Both the position numbers and the translations under genes were made by a program. Below the pieces are notes generated by a model. It was not told the origin of the DNA and made no database searches. It worked only from the letters and a program-made list of their open reading frames with translations. A stretch of 64,000 nt of DNA, taken from assembly GCF_000718325.1 (NCBI RefSeq), contig NZ_JOFV01000005.1, positions 310,001-374,000 on the forward strand, in the 5' to 3' direction. How positions within the stretch are numbered: position 1 is the stretch's first letter; every line of letters begins with the position of its first letter. Positions 45,024-52,637 of this stretch are shown piece by piece. Source of the stretch: Oerskovia turbata (GTDB lineage Bacteria > Actinomycetota > Actinomycetes > Actinomycetales > Cellulomonadaceae).

Positions 45024-46073
45024 TCAGCGACCCGGGACCGGGGCGAGCAGTCCCGCGACGGTGCGTACCGCCGTCGGGTCCCCCTGGACGAGGAGCATCG
45101 TGACCGCGGTCGCGCGCCACGCCTCGAGGTCGCGCGCGATCTTGGCCGCTGGACCGACGAGGGCCACGTCCTCGACCAGTGCCGTGGGGACCGCCGCGAC
45201 GGCCTCGGCCTTGCGGCCGGCCAGGTAGTGCGCCTGGATCTCGTCGCACGCGTCCGCGTACCCGAGCCGGTCGAGCGCGTCGCGGTGGAAGTTCGCGCCC
45301 TTGGCGCCCATGCCGCCCACGTAGAGCGCGATGAAGGGCCGTACCGTGTCGGCGGCCTGCTCGACGTCGTCGGCCACCACGACCGGGACGGTCGCCGATA
45401 CCTCGAAGTCGGCTGCGGGGGAGCGCTCGGACGAGCGCTTCGCGAAACCGTCGTCGAGCAGCCCGCGGAACATCGCGTCCATGCGCGGGCTGTAGAACAG
45501 GGGGAGCCAGCCGTCCGCGACCTCGGCTGCCAGCGCGACGTTCTTGGGCCCCTCGGCCGCGAGGTGGATCGGGATCTCGGGCCGCAAGGGGTGCACGGTC
45601 GAGCGCAGCGCCTTGCCGAGACCCGTGGTGCCCTCGCCGGTGAGGGGGAGCTGGTAGAACTGGCCGTCGTAGGTCACGGGGCCCCGACGGGCGATCACGT
45701 CCCGCACGATCTCGACGTACTCGCGCGTGCGGGCCAGCGGTCGGGGGTAGGGCTGGCCGTACCAGCCCTCGACGACCTGCGGGCCGGAGACCCCCAGCCC
45801 GAGGATCGCCCGGCCGCCCGAGAGGTGGTCGAGCGTGAGCGCTGCCATGGCGGTCGCGGTGGGGGTGCGAGCGGACATCTGCGCGACCGCGGTACCGAGC
45901 CGGATGCGTGAGGTGTGCGAGCCCCACCAGGCGAGCGGCGTGAACGCGTCGGACCCGTAGGCCTCCGCGGTCCAGACCGAGTCGACCCCGAGACGGTCCG
46001 CGGCGACGACCGCCTCCTGGATCCCGGGCGGGGGGCCGGCCGACCAGTAGCCGGTGTGGATGCCGATGCGCAT
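45024..46073 (-). CDS. LLM-class F420-dependent oxidoreductase
   Basis: This 349-aa TIM-barrel protein belongs to the luciferase-like superfamily. Key segments are GIHTGYWSAGPPPG, GVDSVWTAEAYGSDAFTPLAWWG, IRLGTAVAQMSARTP, GGRAILGLGVSGPQVVEGW and IPIHLAAEGPKNVALAAEVADGW, which fit F420-using actinobacterial members of the TIGR03559/Rv3520c kind. It would carry out hydride transfer with F420 or FMN; the substrate is unknown. GAGGAG lies 7 nt before ATG 46073, so it has a normal leader. Confidence 0.85.
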   Translation of the reverse strand: MRIGIHTGYWSAGPPPGIQEAVVAADRLGVDSVWTAEAYGSDAFTPLAWWGSHTSRIRLGTAVAQMSARTPTATAMAALTLDHLSGGRAILGLGVSGPQVVEGWYGQPYPRPLARTREYVEIVRDVIARRGPVTYDGQFYQLPLTGEGTTGLGKALRSTVHPLRPEIPIHLAAEGPKNVALAAEVADGWLPLFYSPRMDAMFRGLLDDGFAKRSSERSPAADFEVSATVPVVVADDVEQAADTVRPFIALYVGGMGAKGANFHRDALDRLGYADACDEIQAHYLAGRKAEAVAAVPTALVEDVALVGPAAKIARDLEAWRATAVTMLLVQGDPTAVRTVAGLLAPVPGR

Positions 46074-46135
46074 GCGTTCTCCTCGTTGATCCTCGGCGCT
46101 GAGGTGCGGACGGGTCCGCGTGCCCGACGAGCGTC

Positions 46136-46178
46136 GAGCGACGGTTCCCAGGACCGGGAGTCCTAGGAACCGTCGCTC
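46136..46178. terminator. Long hairpin upstream of the LLM gene
   Basis: GAGCGACGGTTCC pairs with GGAACCGTCGCTC, then one C/A mismatch, then AGGAC with GTCCT around loop CGGGA. It lies after the DUF1648 gene and before the LLM gene, both on the minus strand. CTACCGTGC occurs at 46182-46190 and 46221-46229 beside it. Confidence 0.65.
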
Positions 46179-46221
46179 AATCTACCGTGCTCCTCGACCA
46201 GCCCACCGGCCGGCCCTCGAC

Positions 46222-47217
46222 CTACCGTGCCCGGTCCGCGAGCGAGGTGAGGAGCGCCGCCCCTGCCGCGGCGTCGTCGACCGTCACGACGAGCACGCGC
46301 CCGCCCGTGCGCCGGACCTCCAGGCCCGGCCCCTTGCGGACCACGATGCCGACGCGGCCCCCGCGACCGGTGCGCCAGCCCCAGCCGCCGAACTCCCGGA
46401 ACGGGTCGACCGTGACCTCGCGAGCGCCCTCGACCTCGTCGAGCGGCACGAACGTGCGCGGCACCCCGACCGCCGAGCGCACCTCGAGCCCCGACGCGTC
46501 GACCGTCACGGTCCACGACATCATCGAGGCCATGACCAGCCCCAGGGTCACGGGCAGCAGGATCATCCACCACAGGCCTGTGACGACCACGAGGACGAGC
46601 GTCCCGACCACGGCGGCGCCGGCGACGGCCATGCCCGGCCCGCCGCGGGCCGTGCGGATCCAGGCGGCGCGCTCGTCGGCGCCCAGCGGGGCACGCGGGT
46701 CGGCCGGTGAGACCGGGACCTCGGCGGGCAGGTGGGCGTCGCGCGGCGCGAGGAGCCCGACCAGGACACCCACCACGAGGCCTGCGCCGAGGGCCACCGC
46801 GATGGCCGCGCCCACGTCGGGCGCCTGTGCGGCGTCGTCGAGCCCGCGCTGCACCCAGAGCGTGCCGAGCAGCGTCGCGCCCAGGAACGTCGCCGTGCCC
46901 GCGCTCACCCCCACGGCTGTCCGCCGGTTCGACGCGGACTGGCCGAGGAACCAGCCGACGAGCCAGAACCCCACCGCGAGGACCGCGCCGATCGCGAGCG
47001 GGACCACTGCGCTCGCCGCGAGCGACCCGAACCCGTCGGCGGTCCCGGCGGCGTCCCAGTGCGTCGCGACCGGGTCGGGCAGGTCGTCGCGCCACGAGAA
47101 CGCGATCGCGGCGCTCGCGCCCAGGACCGTGAGAGGCAGCACCAGTCCCAGGAGCGTGGTGGACAGGCGGTGCGGGGCGGGGGTCCGGCGGCGGGTGCCG
47201 GTCGGCTTGGCGGTCAT
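46222..47217 (-). CDS. DUF1648 membrane protein
   Basis: This 331-aa integral membrane protein has a DUF1648 segment near its N terminus (LPDPVATHWDAAGTADGFGS), about six TM helices (about 20-40, 63-85, 103-122, 138-158, 205-225 and 226-245) and a C-terminal cytoplasmic beta-rich domain (TVDASGLEVRSAVGVPRTFV). DUF1648 proteins include SdpI-like immunity components, but most are uncharacterised. It overlaps the gntR stop by 4 nt, so it is co-translated with and probably repressed by that regulator. I assign no transported substrate. Confidence 0.75.
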   Translation of the reverse strand: MTAKPTGTRRRTPAPHRLSTTLLGLVLPLTVLGASAAIAFSWRDDLPDPVATHWDAAGTADGFGSLAASAVVPLAIGAVLAVGFWLVGWFLGQSASNRRTAVGVSAGTATFLGATLLGTLWVQRGLDDAAQAPDVGAAIAVALGAGLVVGVLVGLLAPRDAHLPAEVPVSPADPRAPLGADERAAWIRTARGGPGMAVAGAAVVGTLVLVVVTGLWWMILLPVTLGLVMASMMSWTVTVDASGLEVRSAVGVPRTFVPLDEVEGAREVTVDPFREFGGWGWRTGRGGRVGIVVRKGPGLEVRRTGGRVLVVTVDDAAAGAALLTSLADRAR

Positions 47218-47567
47218 CGCAGTGCCTCCTTGAGCAGGGCGAGGGTGGTCTCGGGGGGCAGGGAGAGTGTGCGGCTCTCCCGCACGACGGCGTCGATCGC
47301 CGCTCGCAGGTCCGTGTAGTCGTGCGCGGCCCGGGCCGTGACGACGGCGCCGCGTCCTCGGCGCAGGTCGACCAGGCCCTCGTCGCGCAGCTCCTGGTAG
47401 GCGCGCAGCACGGTGTGGACGTTGAGGTCGAGCGAGGCCGCGAGGTCGCGGGCTGCGGGGAGCCGCTCGCCGGGGTGCACCGTGCCTGCGGCGACCGCGA
47501 GGCGCACCTGGGCGGCGAGCTGCGCGAAGAGCGGCTCGCCCGCGGTGGGGTCGATGCGGAAGATCAT
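47214..47567 (-). CDS. GntR-family regulator, YtrA subfamily
   Basis: This 117-aa protein has an N-terminal winged helix: EPLFAQLAAQVRLAVAAG, GERLPAARDLAASLDLNVHT and VLRAYQELRDEGLVDLRRGRG. The short 45-residue C-terminal helical dimerisation domain is the mark of YtrA-type GntR proteins, which usually repress an adjacent membrane-protein operon. A perfect inverted repeat CTAGTTG-N8-CAACTAG overlaps its promoter, pointing to autoregulation. TAGTAT ends 6 nt before the ATG, so the mRNA is leaderless. Confidence 0.88.
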   Translation of the reverse strand: MIFRIDPTAGEPLFAQLAAQVRLAVAAGTVHPGERLPAARDLAASLDLNVHTVLRAYQELRDEGLVDLRRGRGAVVTARAAHDYTDLRAAIDAVVRESRTLSLPPETTLALLKEALR

Positions 47568-47573
47568 GTCGCC

Positions 47574-47601
47574 ATACTACTAGTTGTTACTGTGCAACTA
47601 G
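47574..47601 (-). promoter_or_regulatory. GntR operator overlapping a leaderless promoter
   Basis: The -10 box TAGTAT (minus strand) is at 47574-47579. CTAGTTG (47580-47586) and CAACTAG (47595-47601) form a perfect inverted repeat with an 8-bp spacer directly upstream, covering the spacer and -35 region. Confidence 0.7.
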
Positions 47602-47613
47602 AACAATGGAGGT

Positions 47614-47654
47614 CGAGGAGAGGGGCGACGCGCACGGCGTCGCCCCTCTCCTCG
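47614..47654. terminator. Terminator after cysE
   Basis: CGAGGAGAGGGGCGACGC pairs perfectly with GCGTCGCCCCTCTCCTCG, 18 bp, loop GCACG. Confidence 0.85.
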
Positions 47655-47670
47655 AACAGCCCTCAGCGGC

Positions 47671-48279
47671 TCAGATCACGTACTCGATGAGCAACGACGG
47701 GTCCTCGACCGGGTCGACCGCCGGCGGCACGGAGGGCTGCGGGACGCGATTGCGTGCGGGTACCCCCACGGCGACCGATCCGGCGGGCACGTCCTTGACC
47801 ACCACGGCGTTCGCCCCGACCTGGACGTCGTCACCGACCCAGACCGGCCCGAGGATCTTGGCCCCGGCGCCCACGACGACCCGGTCACCCAGCGTCGGGT
47901 GCCGCTTGCCGCGCTTCATGGACCGGCCGCCCAGGGTGGACCCGTGGAAGAGCAGCACGTCGTCTCCCACGACCGCCGTCTCCCCGATGACCACGCCCAT
48001 GCCGTGGTCGATGAACAGGCGCCGCCCGATCTTCGCTCCCGGGTGGATCTCCACGCCCGTGGCTGCCCGGGCGATCTGCGCGATCACGCGTGCGGGCAGA
48101 CGCAGGGCCGGCTCACGCCACATGCGGTGCGTGAGCCGGTAGGTCCAGACCGCGTGCAGACCGGGGTAGACGAGCGCGACCTCGAAGCCGCTCCGCGCCG
48201 CGGGATCGCGGTGGCGGGCGGCCTCGAGGTCCTCCCTGAGAACCCTCAGGAAGCGTCGCAGGGGACTGGGAGGTCTCAT
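47671..48279 (-). CDS. cysE: Serine O-acetyltransferase (EpsC-type CysE)
   Basis: This 202-aa enzyme makes O-acetylserine from serine and acetyl-CoA, the committed step to cysteine. It lacks the long N-terminal domain of E. coli CysE, as usual in Gram-positives. The left-handed beta-helix begins at [19 protein letters not shown], with [20 protein letters not shown] and [20 protein letters not shown]. The C terminus ends LLIEYVI; a terminal Ile is the residue that inserts into the CysK active site to form the cysteine synthase complex. It overlaps the cysK stop by 1 nt. Confidence 0.93.
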   Translation of the reverse strand: MRPPSPLRRFLRVLREDLEAARHRDPAARSGFEVALVYPGLHAVWTYRLTHRMWREPALRLPARVIAQIARAATGVEIHPGAKIGRRLFIDHGMGVVIGETAVVGDDVLLFHGSTLGGRSMKRGKRHPTLGDRVVVGAGAKILGPVWVGDDVQVGANAVVVKDVPAGSVAVGVPARNRVPQPSVPPAVDPVEDPSLLIEYVI

Positions 48280-49214
48280 CAGTCCAGCAGGTCGGCGTAC
48301 AGCACGGAGGTCAGGTAGCGCTCGCCGAACGACGGGATGATCACGACGATGAGCTTGCCCGCGTTCTCGGGACGCTCCGCGAGGCGCAGCGCCGCGGCGA
48401 TCGCGGCACCGGACGAGATGCCCACGAGCAGGCCCTCCTCCTTGGCGGCGCGACGCGCGTACTCGACGGCGGTCTCGGCGTTGATGTCGATGACCTCGTC
48501 GTACACGCTCGTGTCGAGGATCTCGGGCACGAAGTTCGCGCCGATGCCCTGGATCTTGTGCGGGCCGGGGGCGCCGCCGTTGAGGATCGCGGACTCCTCG
48601 GGCTCGACCGCGACGATCTGCACGCCCGGCTTGCGCTCCTTGAGGACCTGGCCGACGCCCGTGATGGTGCCGCCCGTGCCGATGCCGGCGACGACGATGT
48701 CGACCTCGCCGTCCGTGTCGGCCCAGATCTCCTCGGCCGTCGTGGCGCGGTGGATCGCCGGGTTCGCCTCGTTGGCGAACTGGCGGGCCAGGATCGCGCC
48801 CTCGCGCTCGGCCACGATCTCGTCGGCCTTGTTGACGGCCCCCTTCATGCCCTCGGAGCCCGGCGTGAGGATGAGCTCGGCGCCGAACGCGCGCAGCAGG
48901 GCGCGACGCTCCTTGGACATGGTCTCGGGCATCGTCAGGACGATGTCGTAGCCACGGGCAGCGCCCACCATGGCCAGGGCGATGCCCGTGTTGCCGGAGG
49001 TCGCCTCGACGATCGTGCCGCCCGGCTTGAGCTCGCCCGAGGCCTCGGCCGCGTCGATGATCGCGACACCGATGCGGTCCTTGACGGAGTTGGCGGGGTT
49101 GTAGAACTCGAGCTTGCCCACGACCGTGGCGCCGAGGCCCTCGGTGAGCTTGTTCAGGCGGACGAGGGGCGTGTTGCCGACGAGCTTCGTGACGTCGTCG
49201 TAGATGCGTGCCAT
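48279..49214 (-). CDS. cysK: Cysteine synthase A (O-acetylserine sulfhydrylase)
   Basis: This 311-aa PLP enzyme converts O-acetylserine and sulfide to cysteine. The PLP Lys45 is in [11 protein letters not shown]. The substrate loop is [10 protein letters not shown], the phosphate loop [12 protein letters not shown] and the later motif [19 protein letters not shown] lies 3 nt before ATG 49214. It is coupled to cysE, so the two enzymes of the pathway are made together. A leader ORF rich in Cys codons lies 152 bp upstream of the start, suggesting control by cysteinyl-tRNA charging. Confidence 0.95.
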   Translation of the reverse strand: MARIYDDVTKLVGNTPLVRLNKLTEGLGATVVGKLEFYNPANSVKDRIGVAIIDAAEASGELKPGGTIVEATSGNTGIALAMVGAARGYDIVLTMPETMSKERRALLRAFGAELILTPGSEGMKGAVNKADEIVAEREGAILARQFANEANPAIHRATTAEEIWADTDGEVDIVVAGIGTGGTITGVGQVLKERKPGVQIVAVEPEESAILNGGAPGPHKIQGIGANFVPEILDTSVYDEVIDINAETAVEYARRAAKEEGLLVGISSGAAIAAALRLAERPENAGKLIVVIIPSFGERYLTSVLYADLLD

Positions 49215-49366
49215 GACTTCCTCTTCATCGTTGGTGGCCTGCGGCGGAGAGCCGGGACCGAGGGGGATCAGCGGGAGCTGTGCGGGGGTGGCACGGAGCT
49301 GCGCCGGGCAGGACGCGCCACGGGGCCTGTCGTCGGGTGGGGCGCCGACCGCGGGGGAGGGGCGCT

Positions 49367-49453
49367 CTAGCGACAGGGGCGACACGGACAACAGGACAGG
49401 GCGCGCGCGGGGGTGCTCACCGCGCGGGAGGAGTCGGCGTGACGTGTGGTCAT
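49367..49453 (-). CDS. Cysteine-rich leader peptide upstream of cysK-cysE
   Basis: This 28-codon ORF encodes a peptide starting [10 protein letters not shown] and ending SCCPCRPCR. Four of the last eight codons are Cys (all TGT), an extreme bias for so short a frame. GAGGAGGG lies 5 nt before the ATG, and a stop (TAG) directly follows CCPCRPCR. It sits between a -10/-35 pair and cysK on the same strand. Cys-codon leader ORFs controlling sulfur genes by ribosome stalling are known in mycobacteria. I infer the same role here. Confidence 0.7.
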   Translation of the reverse strand: MTTRHADSSRAVSTPARALSCCPCRPCR

Positions 49454-49543
49454 GGTCGCCCTCCTCGTCCTGTGCCGTCGCTCGCAGGTGCTGCCCGCTG
49501 CCGTGTCGGCGCGGTGCCCTGCGAAGTCCTGGTGTCTGGCCCG

Positions 49544-49572
49544 AGGCTATCGGCACCCGGACCGCGCTGCAA
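49544..49572 (-). promoter_or_regulatory. Putative promoter of the cysK leader
   Basis: -35-like TTGCAG (49567-49572) and -10 TAGCCT (49544-49549) on the minus strand are separated by exactly 17 bp. The predicted transcript has about 85 nt before the leader peptide and 320 nt before cysK. Confidence 0.5.
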
Positions 49573-49596
49573 TGCCGTCTCATCCCCGTCGTCCTG

Positions 49597-49626
49597 TGAG
49601 GTCGGGTGAGGTCGGGGGAGGTCGGG
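49597..49626. repeat. Three tandem 10-bp repeats TGAGGTCGGG
   Basis: Copies at 49597-49606, 49607-49616 and 49617-49626, the last with G for the first T. They lie upstream of the cysK promoter. The rest of 49627-49882 contains no gene that I can support; CCCGGGAAGG and CCTTCCCGGG (49717-49726 / 49761-49770) form a loose inverted repeat. Confidence 0.6.
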
Positions 49627-49882
49627 TCCCGCTCCAGGTGCCGGTCGTTCGCGAGGGTGCCGCTTCGCGCGAGGGATCGCGAGAGGAGGCTGTCGGGTGG
49701 TCCGCCGAGGGGTGGTCCCGGGAAGGGGGCATGTCGACCCAACGACGCGAGGCCGACATTCCTTCCCGGGCGACCGGTGCTCCGCGTACCGCCCCGGACG
49801 TACGGGCAGCTGGGCCGCTCGGTCGGTGCAGCACACCGCAGCGGTGCGGCACCCGCGGCTCAGGACTGCGAGTGCGTGAACG

Positions 49883-49919
49883 ACGGCGGCGGCTCCGAGG
49901 ATCTCGGAGCCGCCGCCGT
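49883..49919. terminator. Terminator of tRNA-Gly
   Basis: ACGGCGGCGGCTCCGAG pairs perfectly with CTCGGAGCCGCCGCCGT, 17 bp, 3-nt loop GAT, just after the tRNA on the minus strand. Confidence 0.85.
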
Positions 49920-49926
49920 GTCGTGC

Positions 49927-50000
49927 TGGAGCGGATGACGGGAATCGAACCCGCGTGATCAGTTTGGAAGACTGAGGCTCTACCATTGAGCTACATCCGC
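49927..50000 (-). tRNA. tRNA-Gly (TCC)
   Basis: The acceptor stem GCGGATG/CATCCGC, a D arm with GGTAGA, the anticodon stem TCAGT/ACTGA with loop CTTCCAA (anticodon TCC), and the T arm CGGGT-TCGATTC-CCGTC (stem CGGGT/CCGTC with a G-T pair) are all present. The discriminator T is followed by an encoded CCA. TAAGGT at 50041-50046 (minus) is a likely -10. Confidence 0.95.
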
Positions 50001-50040
50001 GCAGAGGAACGCTCGCCGGGGTGGCGAGGTCTGCGGCGCT

Positions 50041-50046
50041 ACCTTA
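50041..50046 (-). promoter_or_regulatory. Putative -10 of tRNA-Gly
   Basis: TAAGGT (minus strand) fits TANNNT and would start the transcript about 35 nt before the tRNA. Confidence 0.5.
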
Positions 50047-50151
50047 GCAAACGTCGGGCCGGTCGCGGGACTCGGTGCTGGTGGGTCCGTTCGCGCCGGT
50101 CGCTGCGACGACGTGCCGACCGGGGTGGCGCTGGTCGCTCCTCGGGACCCC

Positions 50152-50157
50152 GTACAC
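50152..50157 (+). promoter_or_regulatory. Putative -10 of tRNA-Pro
   Basis: TACACT fits TANNNT and lies 85 bp upstream of the tRNA. Confidence 0.4.
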
Positions 50158-50242
50158 TTGGCCGTTGCCGATGGTGTGCGGCGGGTCCTCCCGACGCAGG
50201 TCCGTCGGTCGCGTCGGTCGCTGTCGTCGGGCTGCGCATGTT

Positions 50243-50317
<75 letters not shown>

Positions 50318-50323
50318 GATCGT

Positions 50324-50365
50324 GAAGGCCCTCGGCCCTGCCTCTGTGCAGGGCCGAGGGCCTTC
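50324..50365. terminator. Terminator of tRNA-Pro
   Basis: GAAGGCCCTCGGCCCTG pairs perfectly with CAGGGCCGAGGGCCTTC, 17 bp, loop CCTCTGTG. Confidence 0.9.
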
Positions 50366-50470
50366 GTCGTTCCTGTCTCCTCGCAGGGACCGCGCCGGCG
50401 TCGCCGCGCGACACGAAATGCCGACCGGTTGGCTCTGATCGCGCCTGCAACGGAGGCTGTGCGCTGCAGC

Positions 50471-50574
50471 AATCTGACAAACCTCTCCAATCTGTCTTAT
50501 GGGATGAGACGCTGCGATGGATTTAGTCGTTTTGTTCAGAACGTCCGAGCGTAAATCGTTAGCGTTCCTCCCAT
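50471..50574 (+). promoter_or_regulatory. A/T-rich upstream region of the polysaccharide synthase module
   Basis: Nothing coding is visible between 50366 and 50670. The part at 50470-50580 is clearly poorer in G+C than its surroundings. It holds a direct repeat AATCTGAC/AATCTGTC (50471-50478 and 50489-50496), a -35-like CTGACA (50474-50479) and candidate -10 boxes such as TAGCGT (50560-50565). The exact promoter is unresolved. Confidence 0.4.
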
Positions 50575-50670
50575 ATCGGTCTCCCGGACCGGTTGCCGCC
50601 GAGTCAGCGTCGCCGCGGCGAGCCATCCCACGCCCTCGGGCGTCACTTGGTATCGAAGCGGAGAACACCT

Positions 50671-52422
50671 GTGACACTGCTGCACGGCACGAGACCCACC
50701 CCGCACCCGACCGGTCGTCCACCGGCATCCCACGACCGGGCAGGTCGCCCGCGCCACGGGGGCTCGGCCCACACCTCGGGACCCGCCCCCCGCCCGGGCC
50801 CTCCGGCGCGTACACCGCCCACCGCCCACCACCTGCTGCCCTCACCGCCCGCCGACGAGGACGTCTACCAGGACCTCGCGCGGTCCCAGCGCTGGGTTCA
50901 GCCCGTCGGCGTCGCGGCGACCCTGCCGATCCTCGTCGCGGTGTGCGTGTTCGCGGCGCGCTCGCCGTGGCTGTGGTGGCTCTACGCCACGGTCGCGCTG
51001 ACGCTCGTGAGCATCGTCCTGTGGCTCCTGACCGGCACCGCGAGAGGACGCGTCACGCGCGCCTCGCACGAGCGGACGATCACGGCCTGGGCACCCGAGG
51101 CGTACCCCGCCGTCGACGTCTTCCTGCCCGTGTGCGGCGAGGACGTCGAGGTGCTCGACAACACCTTCCGCCACGTCGCACGGCTCGACTGGCCGGGCGC
51201 CGTCGAGGTCTGGGTGCTCGACGACGGCGCCGACCCGCGCGTCGCGGACCTGGCCGAGCGGCACGGGTTCCGCTACCGGGTGCGTCCCGACCGGGGGCAC
51301 CTCAAGAAGGCCGGGAACCTGCGGTCGGCCTGCGCGGTGACCGAGGGTGACGTGATCGCGATCTTCGACGCCGACTTCTGCCCCCGGCCGGACTTCCTGC
51401 GCCACCTCGTGCCCTATCTGGACGACCCGACCGTCGGCATCGTCCAGAGCCCGCAGGACTTCGACACCGACGAACGCATGGGCTGGCTGCAGCGCACCGC
51501 CGGGGCGACCCAGGAGATCTTCTACCGCTGGGTCCAGCCGTCGCGCGACCGCTACGGGGCCACCGTCTGCTGCGGTACCAACGCCCTGTACCGGCGGTCG
51601 GCGCTCGACGCCATCGGGGGGTTCCCCGAGATCGACCACAGCGAGGACATGTACACCGGGATCGAGCTGCTGCGTGCCGGGTTCGTCACGCGCTTCGTCC
51701 CGGTGCGGCTGGCCCGTGGTCTGTGCCCCGACGAGCTGGGTCCGTTCCTGACCCAGCAGTACCGGTGGGCCAACGGCTCGGTCGCGCTCGTCGCCGACGG
51801 GGCGCAGGGCAGGGCAGGCCTCGACCGGCGCCAGCGTCTCGCGGTGTGGGCAGGGTTCGTCTACTACTCCGAGACGGCGCTCTTCGTCGTCAACCTGTAC
51901 GTGCCGTCCGTCGTGATGTGCTTCTGGTACCCCGACCAGGTCAGTCCGACGAGCCTCCTGGTGTTCCTGCCGAGCCTGTGGGTGCTCCTCGTCCTGTACC
52001 CCGTCGTCCATCGCACCCGGTGGCGCCCCGAGGTCCTGCGGGTCCAGCTCGCCCAGAGCTTCAGCCACCTCGTCGTGCTGGGGCACGCGATGGTCGGCCA
52101 CCACGCGGGGTGGGTCCCGACGGGCGGCAAGGGGTCGTCGAGCGCCCTCGCGCGGACCATCGCGCGCGTCATGGTGGCGACCCTCGTCGTCGGGACCGTC
52201 GCGTGGGCCGTGGGGATCTCCCGCGGCGTCGCGGCGTACGGCATCGACAGCTACTGGGCCATGATCCTGCTCGCCGGGTTCTACGCCTACGTCTCGGTGC
52301 CGCTCGTCGTGGCGGGGCTCCAGGTCCTGGCGCCCCGCCGGGCCGCCGTCGCCCGGACGGGCACGGAGCCGACCGGCGCCGTCGGGGCCGCCGGGGCCGC
52401 CGTGCAGGAGGTGCAGGCATGA
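50671..52422 (+). CDS. Family 2 glycosyltransferase, cellulose-synthase-like
   Basis: This 583-aa membrane processive glycosyltransferase builds and probably translocates a beta-linked polysaccharide. After a Pro-rich cytosolic lead and two TM helices (about 72-112), the catalytic domain shows VFLPVCGEDVEVL, VLDDGAD, IFDADFCPRPDFL (the DxD motif), SEDMYTG (catalytic Asp) and QQYRWANGS (the QxxRW motif). Four or more C-terminal TM helices follow. GTG 50671 has GGAGA about 7 nt upstream. It overlaps the next gene by 4 nt. The product, cellulose or another glycan, cannot be told; no PilZ domain is present. Confidence 0.85.
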   Translation: MTLLHGTRPTPHPTGRPPASHDRAGRPRHGGSAHTSGPAPRPGPPARTPPTAHHLLPSPPADEDVYQDLARSQRWVQPVGVAATLPILVAVCVFAARSPWLWWLYATVALTLVSIVLWLLTGTARGRVTRASHERTITAWAPEAYPAVDVFLPVCGEDVEVLDNTFRHVARLDWPGAVEVWVLDDGADPRVADLAERHGFRYRVRPDRGHLKKAGNLRSACAVTEGDVIAIFDADFCPRPDFLRHLVPYLDDPTVGIVQSPQDFDTDERMGWLQRTAGATQEIFYRWVQPSRDRYGATVCCGTNALYRRSALDAIGGFPEIDHSEDMYTGIELLRAGFVTRFVPVRLARGLCPDELGPFLTQQYRWANGSVALVADGAQGRAGLDRRQRLAVWAGFVYYSETALFVVNLYVPSVVMCFWYPDQVSPTSLLVFLPSLWVLLVLYPVVHRTRWRPEVLRVQLAQSFSHLVVLGHAMVGHHAGWVPTGGKGSSSALARTIARVMVATLVVGTVAWAVGISRGVAAYGIDSYWAMILLAGFYAYVSVPLVVAGLQVLAPRRAAVARTGTEPTGAVGAAGAAVQEVQA

Positions 52423-52637
52423 GCGCGCCGAGCGTCGTCCGACCCGTCGGCCCGGCAGGGGCGCCGGACGGGCCGGATCCCGAGGTGGCGGGCGCGGCGG
52501 GCGACGTCGACCCGACTGCGCCCGCGCGACCGCGCAGCTCGCTGCAGTGGCCCGCGGTCGTCGCCCTCACGACGGCCCTGGCCTTCGCCGGCCTCGTCGC
52601 CACAGGGGTCTTCGATCCCATGATCGAGGCGCTGTGA
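52419..52637 (+). CDS. Small single-pass membrane protein in the polysaccharide module
   Basis: This 72-aa protein has a Pro/Gly/Asp-rich first 42 residues and then one TM helix (WPAVVALTTALAFAGLVATG), ending DPMIEAL. ATG 52419 overlaps the glycosyltransferase stop (ATGA), and its own stop overlaps the acyltransferase GTG, so it is tightly coupled to both. I do not recognise the family. It may be an assembly or linker subunit. Confidence 0.65.
   Translation: MSAPSVVRPVGPAGAPDGPDPEVAGAAGDVDPTAPARPRSSLQWPAVVALTTALAFAGLVATGVFDPMIEAL

Noticed and set aside
49606..49938. 110-codon ORF between cysK and tRNA-Gly
   Set aside because: It runs into the tRNA terminator, has no ribosome-binding site and its translation is arginine/glycine-rich noise.
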